Shown here one piece after another: positions 55,601 to 64,000 of a stretch of 64,000 nucleotides of DNA; the first letter of the stretch is position 1, and each line of letters opens with the position of its first letter. The stretch covers positions 1 to 64,000 of the forward strand of contig BRYA01000204.1 in the NCBI GenBank assembly GCA_030267965.1, read 5' to 3'. Both the position numbers and the translations under genes were made by a program. Under the pieces are notes generated by a model. The model ran no database searches, had not been told where the DNA came from, and saw only the letters and a list, made by a program, of their open reading frames with translations. The stretch is from Triparma columacea. Its lineage: Eukaryota; Sar; Bolidophyceae; Parmales; Triparmaceae.

Positions 55601-57616
55601 TACAATCCACCTGGAATCATGACGGTGGCACCAATCTTCACGCACTGCTGCAAAACGCGGCTCGGTAACTACCGTGGAGAAAGAGAAACTGACTTGTCCC
55701 TCACCGAAGATACTACGACAATGTCTGAGTCCACAAATGCTCATTTGCTCGGGCTGGGGAGCTGGAAGTCCGCGGAATCTACCTTGTCGTACACTAGACT
55801 GAGCGGTAAAGAGGTACATTCTGATATTTTCATTCCTTTGCGTTCATTCGTGCATTTCCAATCGTGCGTGCGAACCTTTTGCAAGTTATTCTAACCCAAT
55901 CTTTACTTCTGTCCCCACTCCTCCACCCATCAATTATCAGAACGACCCTGTAATGGGAATGCTGCTGGGGAAGAAGACTGAAGACAATTCTGGCGATTCG
56001 GAGAAGAAAAGCGTAGGAATCGGTGGGGTCATGACGGCGGCCCTCGGCGACTTGATGAAGAGTACGAATTTAGGCGGAGGCGGGAAGCGGAATGATTCGA
56101 ACGGCAAGGGGGGTAGCCCATTGAACACAATGATGGGGAAGGTTGAATCGCTGATGCGCTTGGGAGGCATGTTCGGGGTGAGAAAGAGGGCAGTCAGCGA
56201 CCATAGAAAGCGAAGTATGGACATCGGGGCTGATCACGACCCTCATCATCCCGAGGTCATTAAAATGCACTCTGGTTTGGTCATGGATAAGCTTCGAACC
56301 TTCACTGATATGAGCCACAAAGTCGCGGACATTTTCGGGGTGGGTGAGGAGGAGGTTGAGCACGCGGTGTCGAGGCTGATTGAGGCAGCAGACGTTGGAA
56401 CGGGGCAGGTGAGTGTTGGAAGAGGTCCTGTGGGTGATGGAATTCGTGTGCTGGAGCCCCTCTCTCTTGCTGACCCCTCGTCTCATCGCTTCGCAGATTT
56501 CACTGGAGGAGGTTTTAGAATTTTTCAAGTCGATTGGGATGTCCGTTGGGCCCACGACGAAAGAAACTTTACACGCGCTTTTCGGGAGGAAAAGAGAGTC
56601 TATCATGGAGCTTCATGGGGAGGACGATGAGGACCACTCCTGTTTGACAAGCTTTGGCTTGAAAGTGCCGCTGCCCCACGTGAGAATTGAGAGCTTGTGT
56701 CTAATAATGCTGGCTGCGGTCCCCCTAATGAGTGGGAACAAAAAGATACGGGACATTCTTCCCCACCTTACTAGGTAAGATGAGATGGAGTGGAGTGGAG
56801 TAAGGCGGATTTAAACACGAGCTAATAAAAATCCAAGCCCTCACCCTAACCGCCGACCGTGGTATCATTCTCACTCATTGTCCTCAATCCGCTCGCCGCA
56901 GTCTCGACTTGGTCGGAGAGCTGGCGCAGGATCTGGTCGAGCACGTTGCCAAAATGCTTTCGATCCACTGCGAGAGTGTGAATCTCTTGAAAGAGAACGG
57001 CGAGACGGACTCTCATATGCTTCTCCTCCCCGACACTGTCGTCAATGGACTCGACCTCATATTCAATATGATGACCGCGAGCCTTGATCACATAGTACCT
57101 GAGGAGTGGAGGGACAGCGCCGAGGCCATTCTGGTACAGATGAGATCCGGCGTGCATTCTCTTTCAGAGAAGGATGATTTGGGACATATCGAGGGGAACT
57201 TGGAAGAGTGGACCGAAGAACTTGCCAAGATGAAGGCAGGGGACGCCAACAAGATGGACGTGGCGCACGCGCATGCCAAGCTGAAGAGAAGAGTTTCTCA
57301 AAGACTAGGTGCCAGTGCAGCCAACGAGGTCATGGGGAAGGTTGGGACGATGCCGATCATCAGGCCGGGGGGGGCAAAGGAGGAAGAGAGGGGGTACTGG
57401 GGTTGGGGGAAGGTTAAAAACGTCGGAAGATTTATTGGGGGGGGGCATTCGGAGCCACTTTCACCGCGGAGGAAGAAAAACGGGAACAAAGACCTTGATG
57501 AGATCGACAACTTCTTAGAATCCGTAATGGCAGAACATGGGGGGGGGTACGGCACGGCGGAGGAGGACGAGGAGGACGGCAATGAAGACTCGGATTTCTT
57601 TGACTCGCGACTTTAA
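52644..57616 (+). CDS. Polycystin (PKD2/TRPP-like) cation channel with long C-terminal tail
   Basis: Exons 52644-53294, 53422-53610, 53700-54341 (or from 53670), 54434-55069, 55232-55813, 55941-56408, 56497-56774 and 56902-57616 give about 1386 residues in consistent phase. Helix 1 (LFVLFIYIFFLLSYSITAMYG) follows a basic N-terminus. The large extracellular polycystin (TOP) domain contains FYEWLRTTFHNGIYSS, IRIGQFRSKK, and the segment RIIYVDASFWNFNVERLITV. Helices 2-6 follow; the pore region is FQQSFISTFGALRGKLPYEDI, with the last helix LIYILMHLILAILFALGQY. The tail (about 700 residues) is acidic, then helical and unlike the EF-hand/coiled-coil tail of animal PKD2. It is probably a flagellar or endomembrane Ca2+-permeable channel. 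The join of exon 4 to 5 (MKKMFQ-YRLELAIEDS) skips an alternative acceptor at 55140 that would terminate the protein after nine residues. Confidence 0.85.
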
Positions 57617-57684
57617 GGGGGGAGGTGAAATAATCTTTCGTCATGAATAAGGTCACATAAAATTTAGAGGGCAAACTTGAGATT

Positions 57685-60600
57685 TTATAGGTTCATGTTT
57701 GCCTTATTAATGGCAAGAAGGCGCTCGTCAATTGTCGCCGGACACATGAGGTCCATGCTCCCCCCGGCTGCTAGTACGGCTTCGCGAACAGCGAACCAGA
57801 CACTCATACTGCTGACCATGGGGGGCTCTCCGACGGCTTTGGAACGTAAAACATTGCCTTCCGCATTGTTTCCAACGTTGCTGAGGAGACGGACGTTGAA
57901 TTCTCGTGGTATATCCAACATTCCTGGAGGCTTATACTCCCACGTCCCTACACTCTTGAGCGCGCCAGTGTGATCAAAGACAACCTTTTCCGTGAGGAAG
58001 TAGCCGAGGCCCATGATGAAGCCACCTTCGATCTGACCGACGTCGATGTAGGCGTTGAGCTGTTCGCCGCAGTCGTACTGTATATCGGCGCTGATAACTG
58101 AAGCTTCCCCGGTGAGCACATCAAGTTCAACGACAGCTGCCGTTGCGACCCACACAAAGTATTGGAACTCCGAAGAGCTTGTGGGGTTGTTCCAGCCATC
58201 AGCCGAGAGAGAAACCCCTGCACCATCGGTGGCGGCCACTGCGTCTGCGAAGCTGACGTCACCGCCTACCTCGTAGTCGCCGTGTTCTTTCAAGCGAGCG
58301 AGGAGTGTATCGCACGCATTGAGGGCAGCTTGGCAACAGACCTCGGAGGTCGCACTCCCACCGGTGGCTCCGTTATTCACGGTGTTGTTCGAAGTGTCGG
58401 ACTCATGCACATCTATCTTCTCCATATCGACGCCAAGTCGCAAAGCTACGCACTGGACAACTTTCGTAGCGAGTCCTTGACCAATCTCGGCTCCGCTTGT
58501 GCCGACTCTGACTGTGCTGTCGGCGTAGATGCACACGCGCACTTGCTGCTTGTAGCCTGCACCGCTTATTCCGTACTTGACAGGCGCGCAAGACAGTCCC
58601 CGTTTCTTGGTGTCGTGAGTTCTGTTGAAAGCCTCAATGTCCTTCTGTTTCTCTTCGATCTTAGCCTTCTCGTGCAGCTCTCTCCAGCAACGCTGAAGGT
58701 TCACTTGTTTCAGATCTCCGAGGGAAGTTCCGTCTCTCTCGCAGGGCAGTACGTCGCCGGTGCGATAGAAGTTGAGCTCTTGGACATCCTTGACCCTCTT
58801 CCCAACCCGGTTGGCGATTCTGTAAATGAGGTCCTCGTAGACGAAATTCGACTGCATGTTGCCCGGAGAGCGGCACGACGTGTTCGTTGATACGTTCGTC
58901 TTGTACAGAATGCCCTCACAAGAAAAGTTGTCGACGTTGTAGACGTGATCCATCCAAAGCGTCGCCATACCGAGGGATCCTGCAGAGCCATCAATTGTCA
59001 CACCAGACTCGGCATGGATGAGAAACTTGACAGCGAGGATCTTCCCGTCTGCGTCAAATCCAATGTCGTACTCGATTATCATAGGCTCGCGACCGCCAAT
59101 CATCTGGAGGTCGATGCCGCGGTCCTGTACTACAGCGCATGTTCTCCCTGTCTTTGCAGCTGCTAGAGCCGCGGCTCCGCTGCACTGGAAGCTCCTCGTC
59201 AGCTTACCACCGTAACCGCCCCCTGCCCTCAGCTGCTTGACAACAACCTTAGAGCTTCCAATCCCGAGGAGCTTTCCGATAATCTCTTGCGTGCCGCTTA
59301 CATTCTGAGTGGAGCTGCGGACCTCGACCTCGCCTCCCTCTCCGAGCTTACAGACCGCGGATTGGGTTTCGAAGTAAAAATGCTTCTGGCCTCCGGTCTC
59401 CGTGCAGCCCTTGAGCCGCATGGGTGCCTTGGCCAAAGCGCTATCTGCGTCTCCCTTGCTGATCTTGGCATTGACATCTTTGGGAGTAAAGATCCTTCGA
59501 TACTTGATTGCGTCGGCAAGGCTAAATACGGGATGGCTTACTTCAGTCTCTGCAACGTCGCTGTACGTGATCTCGACCGCCGCAGCCACCTTGTTGGCGT
59601 CTTCCTCTTTCTTGAACAACACGAGGGCGACAGGGTACCCAACCGAAGGAACGATGTCGCCAATAGAGAGGAAAAGAACCTCGTCGCCCACGATTCTCTT
59701 TCCATTCTTAAGGTCTCTCGCGTCGACGTAATCCACCAACCCGAGAGGGTATGCTGACTTGTAGCTGATACCCTCGATGCGTTTTCCGACCTCATCAGAG
59801 AAGACGAAGGCACCATGGAGAGAGAATCGAGGGTCGACGGTACTGGCATTGTCGTGACAGTACTTAGCCTCGCCGGAAGCCTGGAGCCGGGCGCCAATTT
59901 TGGGAACGGGCGCCGTAACGGGAAGGGCGTCGAGTGAAATAGAATACTCTTGAACGCCTTTCCCCCCGACATCCCGAGAAAGGCTTTCGTCCCCACCCTC
60001 CTTCGCGTTGAGGTAGAGATAGAACTTCTTGAGGCAGTTCCTAGCGGCGAGAAGTCTGTAATCCTTGCGAGTGAGGTCGTCCTCCTGGTTGAGTCCGAGG
60101 GACTCGAGCTCCTGGGTGAATGTCTCGATAACGTTGTCATCCAGGGTTGCGACGGCGCCCAACATGGCACGTGACGTTTTGGGGCACACCTCTATCGCGC
60201 TCGTGACACCACCCACCGCGACAGTTGCGTCTTGGATACATCCCTCCGAGGAGACATTGGCGACGACGAACAACGAAACGTGAGCGTGAGCATTTCTTGC
60301 TCGCTGGGTCAGCTTGAAACGGCGAGCCACCCATCCATCCCCCGGCTTTTGCTCAACGGAGAAGGATAGAATGAGAGCACAGTGTTCCTTGAAGAATGCG
60401 TCCTTGCAGAACGTCTGGACGGGTACGTTGGCTACAACCTGTCCGTCGTACGTTGCAAACGTCAATGTCGCGGAAAGGGCAGAGAGCGTGAGGAAGATGT
60501 CCGATGGGAAGTGGGGGTATTTCTGAGCCATAGAGAGATTGCCAGCCCACGTCCCTGCACTTCGGACTTGGGAATTAGCGATCACAGAGAGGTGGCGGGA

Positions 60601-61849
60601 GGCAGCTTGGAAGGGTGCGTAGTCGGAGGAGGAGAAGAACTTGACAAGCTTGGCAAGTGTGACTCCGCTACCGGCAGTAACGACACCATTACTCGACGTC
60701 ACAGCCTGCAATTCTGTGATGTTTCCTACATCAACAATCACCTTCGCGTCCACACCCCTGTAGTAGGGGGCAGTCTCGTTGTAGTATTTCTGCGGTGAGC
60801 GAAGCGAGCCGTGAAGGGGGGGGGGTTGCGTTTCTAGTTTAGTATGGTCGTGTCGAGGTTACTCCAGAAGAGTTGAAAATGGTGGCATTTGGGCATTCTC
60901 ACCTCGACTCCGCCTTTGCCCGTGTGGCCTGCGTTGATTCCAATATCACTCTTGTCGTACTTGCCGATCAAGGTCAAGGCGGAAGTGAGGTCTGGAGGCT
61001 GGAAGAATTCAGTGAGGCCATCCGAGATGCGAAGAAGCGAAGAAGGCTTTGTCGTATCCTTCTTCACTATGAGGTCTTCAAGGTCTTGGCAACAGCCGCC
61101 GGATTCTCCCCCACCTTGACAAAAAACGGCGTCACCACCTGCATCACAATCGTGTGTGCCCTCGTTGTGGTCACACGCCGTACAGGTGTCACAAGACCCC
61201 GTGCAATTCTCCTTTTCACCATTCAGGAGTTTCATGAATGACTGAATAATCGGTCTGTACCCTGTGCACCGACAAAGGTTCCCGTCGAAAAATTGCTCCA
61301 TGTTGGCTGGAGTCTTGGGAAGCTCAGAGAGCAGAAAGCCTGCGCAGGCCATGACCCATCCGGGAGTGCAGAACCCGCACTGGCTCCCATTCCCATCAGC
61401 AATGGCCCGCTGAATATCAGAAAGAGTGGTCTGGGTGCTACCCAAGCCCTCGGTGGTGAGGATGTGACAGTTATTGCACGAGCTAAGCAACTTGAGGCAG
61501 GAGTTGATCGGCACGGGTTTAGGGTCGTTCGGGGATGTAAATAGGACAGTGCAAGCTCCGCAGCCGCCTTCATGGCAACCTATCTTGGTGCCTGTAAGGC
61601 CTAAATCTGACCTTAAGAAAGAAGCCAACGACCGGGTCGGATCTAGAAGGAGGGGGAGGGGGGAAGGGGGGGGAGGGGGGGTCAGTGGAGGAAAAAGAAT
61701 GTCAGAATGGTTGTCGGCCGACAGGAGGGTCCCGATGTCAGATCGCCATGTGTTGGCTAGATGAAAGTGAAACTGGAGGAGGTACATGTGGACGTACCAA
61801 ATGTCGGGGGGAGGTTGTGAGTTGTCGCATTCACGAAGATTGTGAACAT
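57685..61849 (-). CDS. XDH: Xanthine dehydrogenase / molybdenum hydroxylase family
   Basis: Exons 61849-61798, 61642-60903 and 60789-57685 join in phase to 1298 residues, close to the usual 1330. Exon 1 gives MFTIFVNATTHNLPPTF, which joins DPTRSLASFLRSDLGLTG exactly as the family requires. The plant-type [2Fe-2S] cysteines are Cys40, 45 and 48 (GCHEGGCGACTV). The second cluster has CGFCTPG and LCRCTGYRP. The FAD domain is present (VVTAGSGVTLAKLVKF, RSAGTWAGNLSMAQKYPHF). The molybdopterin part has GQKHFYFETQS, AGGGYGGKLTRS (Leu in place of the common Glu), TSCRSPGNMQ at the substrate-Arg position, and SKAVGEPPMVSS with the catalytic Glu. It oxidises purines to urate or, alternatively, aldehydes. 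The segment after the second Fe-S cluster has an extra Cys-rich stretch (ENCTGSCDTCTACDHNEG). Confidence 0.9.
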
Positions 61850-61929
61850 CTTGGACACTTTTGATGGAATCCAGCAGCTGCTCAAATAAATAAAAGAAGC
61901 CTTTTTTGCTGAAAAGGTTTATGGTTCTA

Positions 61930-62814
61930 TTATAGCTTGCTCTCGCGCTTGTTGTCTCCGAGAAGGAATGTTCTGACTGCGCCCTCATAGACGTCCCTCT
62001 TCTCAAGCATGTGCCTGACGTGTGCGGTTCCCTTGAATCTCACACTTGTGACATTCATCCCCTCTCCCTTCCTCGTGAGGATCAGCTCGTCGAGTTTATC
62101 GACGGGAGTGAGGCGGTCGGTGTCGCTGTACATGTAGAGCTCCCTGCAGGAGTCGTTGATGACCCCGTGCGTCATATCATTCCAAAACGTAGACAGGCTG
62201 TTACCCTCCTCCACTCCCTCTCCAAAAGCCGAGCGAAGCACGTGCTTCACCGCACCAGTCGTGAGGAGCGCAGGCCTCACAACCAAGAGCTCGAGCAAGG
62301 AGTTGGGCTCATTAGTGTACCCACTCCCGATGGTCAAAGCACGGGCGCCCACGGAAATACTGGGGTATACAGGAGAGGAGTCGTAAATTATGTTCTTCAG
62401 GTTCTCCTTCAAGTATTTAATGTGGGGGTAAGTCTCGAAGAATTCACAGGGGTAGGTGAGGTGGCGCGTTAGAAACACAGCACCGTTAGAGAACGCGTGG
62501 ACCGTCACGGAAGAGTGGGACAACCTAGCATCTGACTTTATCGCCAAAGAGAGAGCGTCCAGGATAGCAACCTGAGCATTCACCCCATTATCGAGGGCAA
62601 AGGGAGCCCCAAACACCACCTCTTTAGGTAAAGTGAATGTAAGCAGGGTGCAGCTTGGATTCACCAATCGGTGAAGGTCCTCGTACTTGCTCAACTGCCG
62701 AAGTGTAGAGGCATACCATCCGATCAATATGATAAGCGGTGGTGGGGTCGATGTGGGACGTGTACTGGCCCTGGCGACAGTAGAAAACCCTAGGGGGGCG
62801 TCAAATGTGTCCAT
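61930..62814 (-). CDS. TMEM53/DUF829-family alpha/beta-hydrolase-like protein
   Basis: Single exon, 294 residues from the AUG at 62814. It opens with LIILIGWYASTLRQLSKYEDL, the beta-strand/GW pattern typical of DUF829. Then follow VHAFSNGAVFL (nucleophile-elbow Ser near residue 109, in a variant FSNG instead of GxSxG), YSDTDRLTPV (acid Asp) and TAHVRHM (His). The family includes nuclear-envelope TMEM53 of animals and many uncharacterised plant proteins; substrates are not known. There is no clear membrane anchor here. It lies 80 bp downstream of the XDH start on the same strand, so its terminator and the XDH promoter overlap. Confidence 0.82.
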   Translation of the reverse strand: MDTFDAPLGFSTVARASTRPTSTPPPLIILIGWYASTLRQLSKYEDLHRLVNPSCTLLTFTLPKEVVFGAPFALDNGVNAQVAILDALSLAIKSDARLSHSSVTVHAFSNGAVFLTRHLTYPCEFFETYPHIKYLKENLKNIIYDSSPVYPSISVGARALTIGSGYTNEPNSLLELLVVRPALLTTGAVKHVLRSAFGEGVEEGNSLSTFWNDMTHGVINDSCRELYMYSDTDRLTPVDKLDELILTRKGEGMNVTSVRFKGTAHVRHMLEKRDVYEGAVRTFLLGDNKRESKL

Positions 62815-63389
62815 TGTCACAAGGGTGGGTCGCTCGTGAAGTTGGCGAGGTCGAAAAAATAATGGAAGAGGACGTTAAGTGTCAAATGGGGAAGTCTAGG
62901 TAGCTACGAGATGGAATCTACGGTGGTTACACGGAGTATTGAGGCACAACTCCAATGAGCCAGCTTTGATAAAATAAAATAAAATCAAATTTTCACTGTA
63001 TTGAGGATTAAACCATAAATTATATCCAATAAAATAATAATTTGCATATTAAAATCGTAAAAGTGGAGTTCCGAGATAATAATTTTTAGAATGAATCGTT
63101 GGCCACAAAAATCACATATTTAGCTGAATAATTGTATTTTGTAAAGAATACAACAAAATGATGAAATATAAAATACTTGTTGGGTTCTAACTTAACTTGC
63201 GAATTATGAATTCTATTCATTTTACATCATTGGTAATTTTATATAAGATTCAATCAGAACTATTAATTCAAAATATTGTTTTAGACATCATTGTTGATAT
63301 GCCAATTTTCCAATTTTTCCGTTTTTGACTTTCGACGAGTTTGGCGGGCGCCCGTCTTGAAAAGGGGGGGAGAAACAGAAACAGCTTAG
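62815..63389. other. AT-rich intergenic island
   Basis: From about 62965 to 63330 the sequence is strongly AT-rich (AATAAAATAAAATCAAATT, AATAATAATTTGCATATTAA and similar) between GC-richer flanks. No open frame, tRNA or repeat array is visible. It includes the promoter of the TMEM53-like gene at its left end and possibly that of the small gene at 63390. Confidence 0.7.
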
Positions 63390-63560
63390 ATGGGCACACA
63401 CACGACCGAGCAAGTGTTTTTCGCAAACGGCGAGGACCGTGACTGGATGTTCAACGCGCTCTCTAAGCTTAACAAGGCGCTGGGCGGCACGGCGGAGGTA
63501 CTCAACGGCACGGACGGGACGCTCACCCTGGTTCCTTCCAAAGCGACGGGGATGCTATGA
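63390..63560 (+). CDS. Possible small protein (56 residues)
   Basis: An ATG-initiated frame of 57 codons in an abruptly GC-rich segment just right of the AT-rich island. The translation begins MGTHTTEQVFFANGEDRDW and ends LTLVPSKATGML. Composition is protein-like (mixed charged and hydrophobic residues, GC-rich third positions), which favours coding. The M-G-T-x-x-T start could allow N-myristoylation. I do not recognise a family; it might also be an exon of a longer gene. Confidence 0.45.
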   Translation: MGTHTTEQVFFANGEDRDWMFNALSKLNKALGGTAEVLNGTDGTLTLVPSKATGML

Positions 63561-63777
63561 TAGAGCGAGCGAGCGAGAGAGAAGTAGCTGTTGCCAATAG
63601 AATTTAGCTGTGTTTATTATAAGGTTGATATATTAAGAAAAGACACGGTACATATATATTGAAAGTACGTTTACTTACTTAGGGAGTCACCCCCCGCAGT
63701 GTCTCATCAATTACTGTGTACAGCAGACTTTGTTTCCTCCACCCCCCACCCCACCCCCACCACCAACTCGCCAACCC

Positions 63778-64000
63778 TTACGACTCCCCCTTTTCCTCTT
63801 CCTCCTCCTGGGCGTTCAACATACCGTGAGCCATCCTCAGATTTGTCTTGACGTATTCTATCATGTCCTCCTCCGTAAAGTCCGGCTCGTCGGATGACGA
63901 GATGAGTTCCGCTATTCTTTCTATGGTTGCATCCTCCAACTTGAGGTCAATCTCCTTGAGGAAGTTTCGCAATTTATGTTGGTTCACACTGTCAGTCCGA
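63778..64000 (-). CDS. 3' end of a gene continuing past the window (EF-hand-like tail?)
   Basis: Minus-strand frame open to the right edge; stop at 63778. About 73 codons are visible, with no AUG, so the 5' part lies outside. The sequence is helical and acidic (KEIDLKLEDATIERIAELIS, then FTEEDMIEYVKTNLRMAHGM, then a run of Glu). The spacing of acidic and hydrophobic residues recalls a degenerate EF-hand or a helical cytoskeletal tail, but this is weak. The gene to the left is on the opposite strand. Confidence 0.55.
   Translation of the reverse strand, partial: RTDSVNQHKLRNFLKEIDLKLEDATIERIAELISSSDEPDFTEEDMIEYVKTNLRMAHGMLNAQEEEEEKGES

Overview
The window is nuclear DNA of a eukaryote, most likely a microalga with a secondary (complex) plastid. 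Nearly every gene is split by short introns (about 60-200 bp) that mostly begin GTGAG and end YAG, often with a TACTAAC-like branch point. A lumenal cyclophilin carries what reads as a three-part targeting leader (ER signal, transit region, twin-arginine thylakoid signal). The gene content suggests an ochrophyte stramenopile; I think of Parmales/Bolidophyceae, but that placement is inference and could be wrong. One 33-N assembly gap lies at 19858-19890, inside an intron. Exon boundaries below come from reading splice signals and checking that phases match and domains join; none is confirmed by transcripts.

Layout, left to right. 1-760: a tract with no G on the + strand until base 745, opening with a 9-bp satellite. 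761-7978 (-): intronless giant START/multi-pass membrane protein. 8592-9730 (+): thylakoid cyclophilin. 9762-11568 (-): glycosyltransferase. 11949-16211 (-): SLC13/SAC1-type anion transporter with RCK_C domains and an inserted ACT domain. 16493-17785 (+): predicted myristoylated protein with a domain like that of plant extra-large G proteins. 17942-21117 (-): CLC chloride/proton exchanger. 21298-22929 (-): BspA-type leucine-rich-repeat protein. 23178-24847 (+): SpoU rRNA methyltransferase. 24886-28215 (-): unrecognised five-exon protein. 28309-30114 (-): RIO1 kinase. 30239-31108 (+): FCP1/NIF-like HAD protein. 31206-33480 (-): glycine-rich RNA-binding protein. 33989-35732 (+): NSUN5-type rRNA m5C methyltransferase. 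35857-47162 (+): ATM kinase. 47228-48432 (-): cAMP-receptor-like GPCR. 48665-52408 (-): HMG-CoA synthase fused to a ketoacyl synthase. 52644-57616 (+): polycystin channel. 57685-61849 (-): xanthine dehydrogenase family. 61930-62814 (-): TMEM53/DUF829 hydrolase. The right end holds an AT-rich island, a possible 56-codon gene and the 3' end of a partial gene.

The genes are packed tightly. Convergent pairs lie 31-156 bp apart and several divergent pairs share short promoters (124 bp between RIO1 and the NIF-like gene). Three ribosome-assembly or rRNA-modification genes (SpoU methyltransferase, RIO1, NSUN5) lie within 13 kb, but I see no operon-like logic beyond compactness.

Most worth a second look: the HMG-CoA synthase-ketosynthase fusion with both active sites apparently intact; the ACT domain inside an SLC13 transporter; the G-free tract; the acylated stand-alone XLG-like protein; and introns sharing TTCGC-rich ends, one of them with terminal inverted repeats, which resemble introner elements.
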